The notes below the pieces were generated by a model. That model searched no databases. It was not told where the DNA came from and saw only the letters and a list, made by a program, of their open reading frames with translations. Positions 1-11,280 of a stretch of DNA of 64,000 nucleotides are shown here, one piece after another. The first letter of the stretch is position 1. Each line of letters starts with the position of its first letter. Source of the stretch: Cryptomeria japonica (Eukaryota; Streptophyta; Pinopsida; Cupressales; Cupressaceae); assembly GCF_030272615.1 (NCBI RefSeq), contig NC_081409.1, positions 873,322,626-873,386,625 on the forward strand, given 5' to 3'. The translations under genes were made by a program, and so were the position numbers.

Positions 1-79
1 TTCATATCGGTGTACCTACTTGAGCACATATTGACATCAATGACAACATACTTTGTCACTGCTTCATCATATGCCAACA
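1..79 (-). repeat. 3' LTR of element A (first 79 bases only)
   Basis: Bases 1-79 match 5834-5912, the outer end of the 5' LTR of A. Both end CATATGCCAACA on the plus strand, that is TGTTGGCATATG in element orientation. The rest of this LTR, roughly 1.35 kb, lies left of the window. Confidence 0.88.
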
Positions 80-338
80 ATCTCCCCGTTTGGCATTGAT
101 GGCAATACTCAGTGTATCATTACAACTAAAAACATCATAGACCAATGCATCTAAAATATATTCATCAGATATCTTCTCCCCTATCATATATCTTCTCCCG
201 CTTTGACAACAATGCCAAAGTGGAGGCACAAGCTTCCAAACTCCACTATGTTGCTCCCCCTATGGAGTAGCATCCTTCAACACATCAATCCTGAAATATT
301 TGTCACTATAATACCTGACGGATGTGGAGCACACGTCT
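80..338 (-). other. 3' untranslated region and polypurine tracts of element A
   Basis: Noncoding stretch between the RNase H end and the 3' LTR. Directly next to the LTR is a polypurine tract (plus strand ATCTCCCCGTTTGGCATTG from 80). Further pyrimidine-rich copies on the plus strand occur near 173-200. Repeated tracts of this kind are known from Sireviruses. Confidence 0.7.
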
Positions 339-2083
339 TTAGTTTACTTCATGAAGGGGCAAAACCCCTAATTCACCTCTCAAATAGGTAAATGTAGTCT
401 TTGGTAAGGGCTTAGTGAATATGTCTGCTAGCTGCTCCTTATTAGAAACATGTTGTAATACGACCTCTCTGTTTTGAACCTTCTCTCTCAAGAAATGATA
501 CTTGAGCTCAATGTGCTTAGTTCTAGCATGCAATATCAGATTCTTGGAAATATTGATTGCACTAGTATTATCATAGAAAATACTCACTGGTTCAGATATA
601 GGTACTTTGAAGCCATTTAGTACATGATTCATCCAGATTGCCTGAGTTCAGTTCATAAATGCTGCCACATATTCTGCTTCAGCTATAGACTGAGAAATAC
701 AACTCTACTTCTTGCTTTTCCAGGAGACTAATCTTCTACCAAGGAAGAATGCTCCATCGGTTGTGCTCTTCTGGTCATCCACATTACCTGCCCAATCTAC
801 ATCAATAAACACTTTGAGATTAAAATCACCATTGTATGGATACCAAAATCCATAATCAATCGTCCCTTTTAGGTATCTAAGAATCCTCTTGACCACTACC
901 AAGTGAGATTCTCTTGGACTCTTCTGAAAATGAGTTACTATGCCCACTGCATGAGCAATATTTGGTTTGTTGTGCACCACATAGTGCATCCTACCAATCA
1001 TTGACCGGTACTCCTCATTCACCAACACTAAATCATCTTCCTTAGTCAATTTACAGCCGGTCACCATCAGTGTACCAACTAGTTTGCTCTCCTCCATGCC
1101 AAAGGTCTTCAATACCTCTTTGACATACTTGGACTGGGTAATACAAATACCATCTTTCATTTGCTGAATCTGTAAACCAATGAAGAACTTTGTCTCTCCA
1201 ATCGGAGACATCTCAAACTCTTTCTTCATTTCATCATCTCCTCTAAAGATTATGTCATCTACAAATACTTCACAGATCAGAATCTGATAACCTTCAGATT
1301 TCACGTATATGTTACTATCCTCACTTGTTCTCTGAAATCCTATTTTCACAAGATGAGAGTGTAACGTTCATACCATGCCCTTGGTGCTTGTTTCAATTTA
1401 TATAGGGCTTTGTGTAATCTACACACCATGTTACTATCTTTTGATAAGGCAAACCCATCTGGTTGCTCAATATACACTTTCTCTTCTAAGATTCCATTCA
1501 AGAACACAAACTTCACATCCATCTGGTATACCTTAAATCCCTTGAATGTTGCAAATGCAAGTAGCATTCAGAAACCTTCCAGTCTAGACACAGGAGAAAC
1601 GGTTTCTCCATAGTCTTCTCCCTCTTCCTGGGCATATCCCTTGCATACAAGTCTTGCCTTGTTCCTTACAGTCATGCCTTCTTCATTTAGCTTATTCCTA
1701 AAGACCCATTTGGTACCTATGACTTTCTTGTGTTCGGGTCTGGGTACCAAAGACCATGTTGTGTTATTTTCTATATGGTCTAGCTCCTCTTCAATTGCCT
1801 GAATCTAGTCTTCATCTATAAGTGCCTCTCTAGTGGTCTTAGGCTCAAATTAAGAAATCATGCAAGATTTCTATTTCACCTTTCTTCTTGTGAGTATACC
1901 TACATATTTATCTCCTATGATCTACTTCGGATCATGATGTAGTTTCACATATCTAGGTATGGCTCTAGCTAGTTCTGCTTGCTTTTCCTCTTCTTCTTCA
2001 TCTCCATCTTCTTCTTCACCTACTATAGCTTCTACCAGTACAGGAGCACTGAGGTCTTTGCTTGTTTCTTTCTTAACTGGTTC
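339..2083 (-). pseudogene. Element A RT-RNase H (decayed pol 3' part)
   Basis: Reading 2083 down to 339 gives the integrase-RT linker, reverse transcriptase and RNase H of a copia polyprotein. Visible are KTKWVFRNK-type and [11 protein letters not shown] at the RT start, [21 protein letters not shown], the active-site block EVFVDDIIF (FVDD instead of the usual YVDD), then DVDWAGNVDDQKS of RNase H and the C-terminal block KEQLADIFTKPLPK. Stops interrupt the linker and the segments near 1567 and 640-705. A one-base shift near 1350-1360 breaks the frame between the segments ending YERYTLIL and beginning KIGFQRTSEDSN. The domain order and about 24 other RT residues match element C. Nonfunctional. 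Confidence 0.88.
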
Positions 2084-3064
2084 CTAGAAGGCTACACCCA
2101 GTTCATCTTCCACTTTCTCGCTGCAGGTTTCCTTAGGTTCCTCAGGGGATTTGTCAACCCAGACATTGATACTCTCAACAATTTTTTTTGTTCTATTGTT
2201 GTAGCACTTGAGAGCTTTTCTCTTAGTGGAATATCCAAGAAATATTCCTTCATCACATTTAGCATCAAACTTTCTTAGATGCTCACCTCTCTTTATGTAA
2301 GACTTACTGCCAAATACTTTAAAATAATTCATAATGGGAGTCTTTTCGGTCCAATACTCATAAAGGGTTTTATCTTTACCTTTCTTGATGAGTACCTGAT
2401 TCATAGTATAGACTACAGTGCTCACCATTTCTCTCCAAAAAGTGTGAGCAACCTTTCCTTGGATCAACATAGTTCTAGCCGCTTCAACTACAGTCTTGTT
2501 ATTCCTTTCTGCTATGTCATTTTATTGTGGTGTCCTTGGGGTAGACAACTACCTCTTGATAGCGTTCTCTTCACAGTACTTGTTGAATTCATCAGAAGTG
2601 AATTCACCTCCTTGATCAGTTCTAAGACACTTTATCTTTTGATCACTTTCCTTCTCTACTAATGCTCTAAATGCTTTGAACTTTCTAAACACCTCAGACT
2701 TGTCTTTCAAGAATGTGACCCACATCATTCTTGAGCAGTCATCGGTAAGAATCATGAAATACTGATCTCCCTGAATACTTCTAGTTTTCATTGGACTAGA
2801 CAAATCGGTATGCACAAGATCAAGTAAGTTCTTTGCTGAAAAAGACTTACCTTTGAATGTTGAGGAAGACATCTTCCTAGGTTGACATTCTCTGCATAAA
2901 GCATTCTCTGGTTTGTTCAACAAAGACAATCCTCTTACTACCTTGATCTTACTAGCCTTTACAATATTATCAAATTTCATATGACAAAGTCTCCTATGCC
3001 ATATCCAATTGTCATCAAACTTCTCCATCAGACACCGGCTAATCTTGACATTCAGCTGAAACAA
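2084..3064 (-). pseudogene. Element A integrase (GAG-pre-integrase plus core and C-terminal part)
   Basis: The segment begins with the zinc-binding pre-integrase region (WIWHRRLCHMKFDN ... CRECQ, an HHCC pattern). The catalytic core follows: DLVHTDLSSPMK, TDDCSRMMWVTFLK and LRTDQGGEFTS carry the first two acidic residues of the DDE triad. The frame is interrupted around 2471-2548, where the glutamate-containing PQQNG-type block is damaged. It resumes with AHTFWREMVST and the IFGSKSYIKR block. It would insert the element's cDNA into the host genome; this copy cannot. Confidence 0.85.
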
Positions 3065-3076
3065 GTTACCTCTGGT

Positions 3077-3478
3077 CTACTTACTAGTGGCAATAAGTTC
3101 ACCATTCTTTCCAATTATATTGCAGACTCCACCTTTGAACTCCAGAATGAGTCCTTTATTATTTAGCTGAGAAACACTCAATAGGTTATGCTTAAGACCT
3201 TGTACCCAGTAGACATCATCCACACTGCTCTTTCCATTCAATGAGATGGATCCTTTTCCTTTTACCAAGCCTGGTGCATCGTTGCCAAATCTGACAACAC
3301 CTCCATCATATTCTTCTAGAGACATAAACTTTCCTCGGTCACTAGTCACGTGGTGAGAACAACCACTATCAATAATCCACTCATTAGAGTTGTCAATGCG
3401 AGAGACAAGTCCTTTCTTGTCAGATACTTCTTCCTTTACAACTACAAACACTATGTCCTCATTCTCTTCATCCTCAGA
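3077..3478 (-). pseudogene. Element A aspartic protease
   Basis: Contains the retroviral-type active-site block WIIDSGCSHHVTSD (about 3350-3395), followed by VRFGNDAPGLVKGKGSISLNG and YWVQGLKHNLLSVSQL, which are typical of copia proteases. Separated from gag by a single stop at about 3479 in the same frame. The enzyme would cut the gag-pol polyprotein inside the virus-like particle. Confidence 0.83.
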
Positions 3479-4412
3479 TTATTCATCAGTAACACCTTCA
3501 TCCACTGCAACAAGACAATTTCTTCTATTTCCTCCTTTATACTTTCTAAACCTCTCCGGTTTATCCTTATTGTCATTGTTAAGACAGTTAACAACTATAT
3601 GTCCTATCTTATTGCAGGAAAAACATTTTAAAGGAAGCTTACCTCTATATTTTCTAGTGCCTTTTGGAAGTCTCTTGGCAAGAAGAGCTTCAAATTCCAT
3701 CAGAATCTCTTCATCATCCATATCTCTACATTGCCTGGATTCATAACTAGTACTTACTTCTTTTCCTTTTCTGGTTGATACAGCAAACGCTCTAAAGGTT
3801 GACTCAATCTTTTGAACACTACCATCATAGCTATTCAACTCATATGTAGTCAACTTTACAATGATAGAGTCTAATGATACCTTGGTTTTGTCAATAGACC
3901 TTAGCTCCTGAATAGTAGCAACTGTGATTGCATAGACTGATAACAATGATCTCAAAACTTTACTGACAATAGTGGCATCTTCAATTGTTCCACCAGTGCT
4001 CTTGATATCTCCAACCATAGTCTTGATCCTTATGCCATATTGCTGAATGGTTTCACCTCCAACTATCCTCATGTCTTCAAATTTTCCTCTAAGGCTCTCT
4101 TTCTTAGCTTGCTTGACATTCTCATCACCACCATAAATAGTTTCCAATGTGTCCTATATCCTTAGGAGTGTCCTTATCTTGTACATCAATGAACTCAATA
4201 TTGGACAAACTGCTAATAAGGGCATCCATGACTTGCTCATTTTCTTGAATCTCTCTTTTGTAATCATCAGTTAGAGTGCCAGTGAGGATTCCATAGACAT
4301 TCTCAACATATCTTTTGTGTTGAGCATCCAAAATCTTGATATAGAACTTCATTTTTTCCTTCCATATTCTGAAGTTATCTCTATTGAACTTATGACCTTC
4401 CCTCTTCATCAT
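3479..4412 (-). pseudogene. Element A gag (nucleocapsid with zinc knuckle)
   Basis: Starts at the methionines of MMKREGHKFNRDNF, about 60 bases inside the primer site. The N-terminal copia gag region is followed by ESLRGKFEDMRIVGGE and QYGIRIK. The zinc knuckle CFSCNKIGHIVVNC is intact (CX2CX4HX4C). A frameshift lies near 4150, where DKDTPKDI loses the frame that resumes at IYGGDENVK. Element C has the same organisation. Gag would package the element RNA. Confidence 0.85.
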
Positions 4413-4469
4413 TAAGGCAAGATCTTTTACCTCAAGCGGTTAAGCTTATATCACCAAGGACCTAGAGTA

Positions 4470-4481
4470 GCTCTGATACCA
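4470..4481 (-). other. Primer-binding site of element A (initiator tRNA-Met)
   Basis: In element orientation the sequence is TGGTATCAGAGC, the standard copia primer site complementary to the 3' end of initiator tRNA-Met, two bases inside the 5' LTR. Confidence 0.92.
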
Positions 4482-4483
4482 AT

Positions 4484-5912
4484 TGATGAATAATGATGAA
4501 CAACAAATACCCTAACCGATACTGAGAGGGGGGGTGAATTGCTAAATACAAAAACTTCTCCACAACTTATCAAGTTAAAACAATGCTAACCGGTTGTCTT
4601 CATTACTGAACTTAACCATGGCGATACCGGTTAAACACAATAAGACTACAGACAACTTAAACTGGTAAACCTGAATACTTCAAATATCATTCAATACTTG
4701 ATAACTATTTCACCCATAAACATATGCATGTGGTATATCAGTAATATCATAACCATTAGCTCTGCATGCATAACCGCCTAAACAAAGAATACTTAATCAT
4801 CACATAAGAAATGCACAACTAATGACACACAGATTTTTCACATGGAAACCCAAGTGGGAAAAACTATGGTGGGGATGAATACCCACAAGCTTGGTTTGAA
4901 CTCTTTTCAAGCTCGCTTTGTTAGGAGCCTAGTTCGGTTAAAGACTTTACAATAAGGTTCTGCTAGGAACCGATCCTGTTAAAGATCACCCAGTTAAGGG
5001 ATGGCTATACACCCTGTTAAAGGTTGAAACTCTATTAGAGGTTACCTCGCTAGAGGATTTAAAAAATTCAATGAACTTGAGTCACCTGGTTAGAGGATTT
5101 ATAGTAAGCATGTTCAAGCTACCTGACAAATGGATTTTCCTTATGTTGAAATGGTTAGAAGACAATAGGTAAAACTCTGATCTAATAACAACATTATATG
5201 CTAAGGTAGATCCTTTTTAATTCCTCTACTTTGCAATCACACTCTGCAGTTTTCACTCACTGGTCTGGCAAGTATCTCATCACTCGGATACACACACAAC
5301 TTTTGCCAACCAAAAAACAATATCAAAACTCATTGACCTTATAGACAAGAATTAGGTTGGTAACAAAAACCCTAAACCCTAATTATTTTAGGTTTACAAT
5401 TACAAGAGGTCCAGTCCTAATCATCCAAACACTTTACATAGAGTGAAACAATCTAAAACAGATCACAAGTCATTCCGCATCGTCCATTCTTCACCACACA
5501 TAGAAATCAGTAACCCATCACGCTTTCTTCTCATACTGCTAAGAAGAATGTTCATTCCTGAGGTAGAAATTTAATGCAGTCGATCTTCACATGCAAGATC
5601 CTCAAGGATGTCCTTCACGTGCACAAAAATGATGTGGCATCTCGATCTCATCCTTATTTCTTAGCTAACTCATCACAAAATATCATAGGTTGCATCGCAC
5701 AAGCTAGATTGCCAAGTTGGAAACCCTAGAGATGAGACTACCAACCGATAGTCACACTTAGTGAAACCCTGAAACCGGTTCACTACATCTCTTCATACCG
5801 GTTGACCTATACCGCTTCCAATATTCATATTGGTTCACACCGGTGTACCTGCTTGAGCATATATTGACATCAATGACAACATACTTTGTCACTGCTTCAT
5901 CATATGCCAACA
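4484..5912 (-). repeat. 5' LTR of element A (1,429 bp)
   Basis: Runs TGTTGGCATATG ... TTCATCA in element orientation. Inside are a telo-box and a TATA-like box, a conserved CCCACxGTGGTTTTTCCC-type module near 4850-4885 on the opposite strand, and the C-tract TTCACCCCCCCTCTCAG near its 3' end (about 4523-4540). The solo LTR at 21122-22537 is of the same family and similar length. Confidence 0.92.
5336..5382 (-). promoter_or_regulatory. Telo-box plus TATA-like box in the LTR of A
   Basis: AAACCCTAAACCCTAA (5367-5382, plus strand) lies about 25 bases upstream, in element orientation, of CTATAAGGTC. Same arrangement in the LTRs of C and in the solo LTR at 21122. Promoter function is inferred. 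Confidence 0.55.
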
Positions 5913-6053
5913 GTGTCATGGTCTTGGAATGCAATATCATATGCAAAGGATATTTGGTCTATCATAGGTGATGGAATTGGGATTAAGGAAGAGGTCAAAG
6001 GCCTTTGGTATTGAGCTTAACTAGGACTGTAATTAGGCATGTTAGATGCTATC
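5913..6053 (+). repeat. Fragment of the 5' LTR of element D, between A and B
   Basis: Begins GTGTCATGGTCTTGGAATGC and ends GATGCTATC; closely matches 46068-46210 inside the 3' LTR of D. Left end is the insertion point of A, right end that of B. The last five bases CTATC are B's target duplication. Confidence 0.88.
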
Positions 6054-6809
6054 TGATGCAGAAGCATCCCCAGTTCATAGCAATCTTGTATCAACCAAAA
6101 ATATTTTCTTTTTTGTTTGTAGTTTCAGTTTTTCTTTCTGTGTGTCCCGATTCTGGTACACCAGTTTCCTGTGGAGAGGGATTCTTCTTGAAGACTTTTT
6201 CACCTTGCTTGATTTCTAACTACATCTCATTTGGATCACTTTCTAGCAAGATATCGCTACCAGTTTTCCTTGACAGCTTCTTGTTACTGGATTATTCCAT
6301 TGTTTCTGGTTGCCTGAGACCTATTCTGGTGATCTACTAGAACCTATTCTGATGCTTGCAGAGCCTTGGACGTTGATCATGATGTTTCTTGATGTTTGGA
6401 CAACATTCTACATTTCATCCTTTAGGATTTTCCAGAGGCCGACCTCATTCATTTTTACACATTAGGGTTTTGATCCTTTTGGGCCAACTTGATCCTTTGG
6501 ATCAATATATATATTTGTAATCATGCTTTGCAATGGGAGGAATCAATTCGGAGAAAAGGAGTATCTGATAGGTAGTGCTTAGAAGATAAATCTTTCGATT
6601 CAAGGTCCCTATGAGACCTATTCTACCAGGCCTGTGTGCTGGTATGTTGTAACCCGGTTGTTGCCGACTAGATGTATTTGACTTTCATGCAATAAAACAA
6701 TCTGTTTTGCATTTGCCTCCATCATATCTATGTGTTTCCGTTGTGTTAACTCATGCTGACTAGTTTGGACTGATCTCTTCAAGGTCCCTCCTCGTTGGTG
6801 ACTACTTCA
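6054..6809 (+). repeat. 5' LTR of element B (756 bp)
   Basis: TGATGCAGAAGC ... GACTACTTCA, that is TG...CA ends. Similar throughout to 20911-21121 plus 22538-23095. A TATA-like stretch (AATATATATATTTG) is near 6505-6518. Confidence 0.92.
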
Positions 6810-6811
6810 AG

Positions 6812-6822
6812 TGGTATCAGAG
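6812..6822 (+). other. Primer-binding site of element B
   Basis: TGGTATCAGAG, two bases after the LTR end, complementary to initiator tRNA-Met. This primer choice is usual in chromoviruses. Confidence 0.9.
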
Positions 6823-6916
6823 AGAAGTTCATTCCGGAGGTTGTGTGTCCTCAATTTTGTTGTAGGGTGGAGGATTGTGGATCCGATCTGCAATTACAGA
6901 TGACTAGCGTAAATCG

Positions 6917-8026
6917 ATGGCACAAAGAGGAACTAGGAATGGCAGAGCGCGTGGGAATGCAAACCCTGATATAATGGAGATGATGCAAGGAATAGAAGCC
7001 TGGTTAGAAGCCATGGAGACAACCCAGAGAAGAGGGTGACATGTTGAGGATGTGAGTGAAGATAATGAAGAAGAAGCCTCGGTAGAGAAAGTAAAACTCC
7101 CAGCAGTTGATCCGAAGGAGGAAAGGTTTTTAAGGGTTTTGAGTAGGGCGAACACTAAACCTCATTTTACCCCACCGAAATATGATGGGAAGTTAGATTC
7201 AGATGAATTGTTGGATTGGATCTTAGAGATGGAGAAATATTTTGACTTTGAAAACACTACAAAAGAGAGGAAGGTGAAGTATGCATGTACCAAGTTGAAG
7301 GGTCATGCATCTCTTTGGTAGGAGCACTTGCAAGTTGATAGGCAAAGAAGAGGTAAAGAAAAGATTAAGATGTGGGATAGGATGATTGCTAGGTTAAAGT
7401 CAAAGTTCATCCTAGCAAGTTATCAAGTAGATTTGTTTCGAAAGTTGTAGAACCTAAGATAAAAGTAATCTAATGTGAAGAACACCAAAACATTTTACAA
7501 ATTGAACATCAAATCCAGACATGTTGATGATGAAATTGAACAAATTGCAAGATACTTGAATGGATTGTGGATGTCTATACAAGATGAAATCAGTATGATC
7601 AAATTAGAGAGTGTTGAAGAGGCTTATCAGTATGCAATAAAGGCTGAAGAGAAATTGACTAAAAGGCATGAGCAAAGATAGAGAGGTAGAGGTGGAAGGT
7701 TTACCGGCGGAAAATTTCAAGGAGGAAGAGGATACACTAGAGAAAGAGGAACCAGTATGGATCAAAACAAGGACAAGGAAGTAAGAAAAGAAGGTAGTTC
7801 ATACTTGAAGGATGATATAAATTTATACTAGAGGAGAGAACCGGATGGTTACTAGAATGAGAACTTTGGAAGACAAGACAAAAGGACATTCTGAGGAACC
7901 TATTTTAAATGTGGAGGAGAAGGACACTGTGCATTTGAATGTAAGAAGTCGGGGACTACTGGAAGAGCAACAGTGGTGGAAGATAACTCCATCTGATCAA
8001 ACAATAAACTAGAATATGGAGAACTA
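6917..8026 (+). pseudogene. Element B gag
   Basis: Starts MAQRGTRNGRARG about 95 bases after the primer site. The capsid-like core includes PPKYDGKLDSDELLDWI, MEKYFDFENTT, YACTKLKGHASLW and EEAYQYAIKAEEKL. An RG-rich basic stretch (about 7680-7760) precedes a zinc knuckle at 7901-7942 whose first Cys is Tyr (TAT at 7901; YFKCGGEGHCAFEC). Stops at about 7037, 7319, 7448, 7457-7462, 7679 and several more keep the phase. Family role: capsid formation and RNA packaging. Confidence 0.85.
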
Positions 8027-8806
8027 TTGATGATGAGAAGAGCTTTGTGTCATACTAGAGAAGATAAAGAACCCTTACAGAGGAAGAACCTATTCAACAC
8101 CAAATGTAAGGTATCTGGTAAGTGTTGTAAAGTTGTTATTGATAGTGGTAGTTCAGATAATCTTGTTTCAGAAGAGATGGTGAATAAGTTAAAATTGGAG
8201 AGATTGAAACACCCTGAGCCTTACCAGATAGCATGGATTTAGGATGAACATAAGTTGTTCGTAAGTGAATAGGGCCTAGTAAAATTGAAAATTGGGAATT
8301 ATCATGATGAATTTTTATGTGATATTATGCCTATGGACATCTGTCACCTTATTTTGGGAAGACCTTGGTAGTTTGATAGACAGGAAATACATGATGGAAG
8401 AAAGAATACATACACTATTGTGGCCAATGGGATGAAGCAAACCTTGTTGCCTTTGGAGGAACCTTCAAAGAATGAAGTTTGTACAAATACTAGAATTTGT
8501 CTTGTAGATTGAAGGAAGTTCATAGATGGACTGAGACATGAGAATGTATGTTTTTCCTTAATTCCTAAGAGGACTGAGAGACTGGAACTGGAAGGAGAAA
8601 ACCCAGAAGAGATAAGAGATTTGCTGACAAAATATGAGGACATCATTTTAGATAATGTACTTGATGGATTGCCATCTGTTAGAAGTATTAGTTATTGCAT
8701 GGACTTAGTTCCTCGAGCTAGTTTTCCTAACAAAGATGCACACTAGTTAACACCGATAGAGAATGAAGAACTGAATAGACAAGTGTAGGAGCTATTAAAG
8801 AGAGGT
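8027..8806 (+). pseudogene. Element B aspartic protease and RT linker
   Basis: VVIDSGSSDNLVSEEMV (about 8130-8180) is the gypsy protease active site, and CHLILGRPW (about 8342-8370) is the conserved ILGRPW block at its end. The linker leads to the RT start (SYCMDLVPRASFPN). Stops follow the tryptophan of RPW and several other residues. In frame with gag and RT. Confidence 0.83.
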
Positions 8807-9430
8807 TTGAGCAAGGAAAGTCTAAGCCCTTGTGCAGTACTAGCAGTATTAGCACCTAAGAAGAATGGAGAATGGAGGATGTGTACTTATTCAAGACCAA
8901 TAAATAATATCACAGTGAAATACCGGTTTCCTTTGCCTAGGATGGATGACACAATGGACTGTTTGAGTGGAGAAAAGTACTTTACAAAGATAGATTTGAA
9001 GAGTGGATATCATCAGATCATGATTAGAGAAGGTGATGAATGGAAGATTGCATTTAAGACCAATGAAGGATTATATGAATGGTTGGTGATGTCTTTTGGA
9101 CTGACTAATGCACTAAGTACTTTCCTAAGGCTGATGAATGTGGTTTTGAAGAAATTATTGGGTGAGTTTGTTATTGTATACTTGGACAACGTTCTAATTT
9201 TCAGTAAAACAAAAGAGGAACATTTGTTTTAGTTAAGACAAGTTTTATAGAGGTTGAGAGAAGAAAATTTACTGATCAATATCAAGAAGTGCACTTTCAT
9301 GAAGGATGAGATAGTCTATTTGGGATTTGTGATATCTAAGGATTGTTTGAAGATGGACCCTGAGAAAGTGAAAGCCATTGTTTAGTGACCTACACCAGAA
9401 AGCATTGGAGAGGTAAGATCATTTCATGGA
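8807..9430 (+). pseudogene. Element B reverse transcriptase with mutated YLDN active site
   Basis: Shows the gypsy RT blocks [36 protein letters not shown] (first catalytic Asp present), [15 protein letters not shown] and [13 protein letters not shown]. The catalytic YLDD is YLDN here (GAC AAC at about 9183-9188), which fits a G-to-A change. KCTFMKDEIVYLGFVIS follows. The segment up to 9232 has no stop. Confidence 0.9.
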
Positions 9431-9990
9431 TTGGCTAGTTTTTACCGGAAGTTTATCAGAAATTTTAGTTCAATTTGTTATCCTATGACTAAGATCACGA
9501 GGGGAGATAGGAAGGAATTCAAGTGGATTGGAGCAAACAAAAGTTTCAATTTATTGAAGCAGAAAGTGATTGAGCAGCCTGTGTTGGCTTTACATGATTT
9601 CAATAAGCTATTTCAAGTGGATTAAGATGCAAGTGGAACAACAATAGGAGCAGTTTTGAGTCAAGAAGGGTGAGCAATAGCATATTTCAATAAGAAATTG
9701 AATGATGCCTAGAAGAGATATTCAGTATATGATCAGGAATTTTATGCCATAATTCAAGCCTTGAAGAAATGAAGACATTACTTGCTTCCTAACGAGCTTG
9801 TGTTGTATACCAATCATCAAGATTTGCAATATTTGAGTAGTCAAAGTAAGTTGAATCAGAGACATATGAGGTGGGTAGAATTCTTATATAGTTACACGGT
9901 TGTGTTGAAACATATAAGTGGGAAATCTAACAAAGTTGTTGATGGATTGAGTAGGAGAAGGAATTTGTTGATCAAGATGAGAGTGATAGT
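9431..9990 (+). pseudogene. Element B RNase H
   Basis: Connection block GLASFYRKFIRNFSS followed by an RNase H: DASGTTIGAVLSQ (about 9629), YFNKKLNDA, YDQEFYAIIQALKK, YLLPNELVLYTNHQDL and the C-terminal LKHISGKSNKVVDGLSRR. Stops at about 9623, 9671, 9713 and 9770. The enzyme would remove the RNA strand during cDNA synthesis. Confidence 0.85.
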
Positions 9991-11280
9991 ATTAGGTTTT
10001 GAAGATTTGAAGACCTTGTCTGATGAAGACCCAAATTTTGGAGAGCCTTGGAAAGCCTATAGAGAGTCGATTATGGTTGATAGGAGAAAATGGTTGGATT
10101 ACTTCATTCAGGATGGAATGTTATTTAAGGGAATTCAATTGTGCATACCTAAAAGTTCCATGAGAGAGAACCTAATAAAAGAGAAGCATGGTGCAGGTTT
10201 AGTTGGATAGTTTGGCATTGATAAAACAGTTGCATTGGTAAGTGAGCAGTACTTTTGACCTTAGATTCATAAAGATGTTAAGAGATATGTACATAGTTGT
10301 AGAGTTTGTCAAGTTGCAAAAGGTAGTAGTCAGAATGCGGGATTGTATAAACCTTTGACAGTACCGGTTGGACCTTGGGAGGATATAAGAATGGATTTCA
10401 TACTAGGATTGCCTAAGACATAATGAGGGAATGATTCAATATTTGTGTTAGTGGATAGATTTTCGAAGATGGCTCATTTCATACCTGGTAAGAAGACATC
10501 AGATGCCTTGCATATAGCAGACCTATTGTTCAAGGAAGTGATAAGATTGCATGGTTTACCTAAGAGCATAGTTTTAGATAGAGACACTAAGTTTGTTGGC
10601 TATTTTTGGGGAGCACTTTGGAAGAAGATGAGGACAGATTTGAAGTTCAGATCTACTTTTCACCCACAGATTGATGGACATACAGAAGTAGTTAACTGTA
10701 GTTTAGGAAACTTGTTGAGATGTTTAGTAGGAGATAAAACCAAAATTTAGGATTTCATCCTTTCACAAGAAGAGATTTCTTATAACAATTCAGTGAATAG
10801 AAGTACCAGAAAAACACCTTTTGAGATTGTTACCGAAGTGCATCCTAAAGGAATAGCAGAATTGAGAGACATTAGCAATGAAGACCAAAGGAGTTCAAAA
10901 GTAGAAGAATTTTTAGATAACATGACAACATTGCACATTTAGGTTAAATAACATTTGAAAGATATGAATAGAAAATACAAGGAGACGACAGATGAGAAGA
11001 GGAGACATGAGGAATTTAAAGTTGGCAATGAAGTAATGGTCTATTTAAGAAAAGAGAGGTTCTCGATTAGAACTTATAATAAGTTGTAGATGAAGAAGTT
11101 TGGACACTATAAGATCTTGAGAAAGTTTAGTTCTAGAAATGCATATGAAGTGGAGCTACCAGATAGTCTAAGTATTTCACCTATATTCAGCATTGCAGAT
11201 CTTCATGAGTACCATGAACCAGAATTCAATGAGGACAATATTGCAGACTTGGAGAAACAATTTCCCCAGAAGGAACCAGA
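9991..11280 (+). pseudogene. Element B integrase
   Basis: Zinc-binding region (IHKDVKRYVHSCRVCQ, about 10265-10315), then the catalytic core: DIRMDFILGLPK with the first Asp, [21 protein letters not shown] with the second Asp, and [13 protein letters not shown] with the Glu. The C-terminal GPY/F-like region runs FKVGNEVMVYLRKERF ... FGHYKILRKFSSRNAYEVELP. About ten stops, mostly TAG and TGA. Single frame with RT. Confidence 0.87.

Larger units (their letters stand above)
1..5912 (-). mobile_element. Element A: Ty1/copia (Sirevirus-like) retrotransposon, 3' LTR cut by the window edge
   Basis: On the minus strand the order is 5' LTR (4484-5912), initiator-Met primer site (4470-4481), gag, protease, integrase, RT, RNase H, polypurine tract, and the first 79 bases of the 3' LTR. 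LTR ends are TG...CA in element orientation. The right flank is a piece of another LTR (element D), so A inserted into D's 5' LTR. Expected duplication is GTGTC (5913-5917); its partner lies left of the window. Coding parts are close to those of element C, and A and C belong to one family. Several stops and at least two frameshifts make A inactive. Confidence 0.9.

Noticed and set aside
3390-3746. 118-codon plus-strand frame rich in Ser
   Set aside because: Antisense shadow of A's gag and protease region.
6005-6340. 111-codon frame spanning the D LTR/B LTR border
   Set aside because: Crosses an insertion junction between two LTRs and has no recognisable domain.
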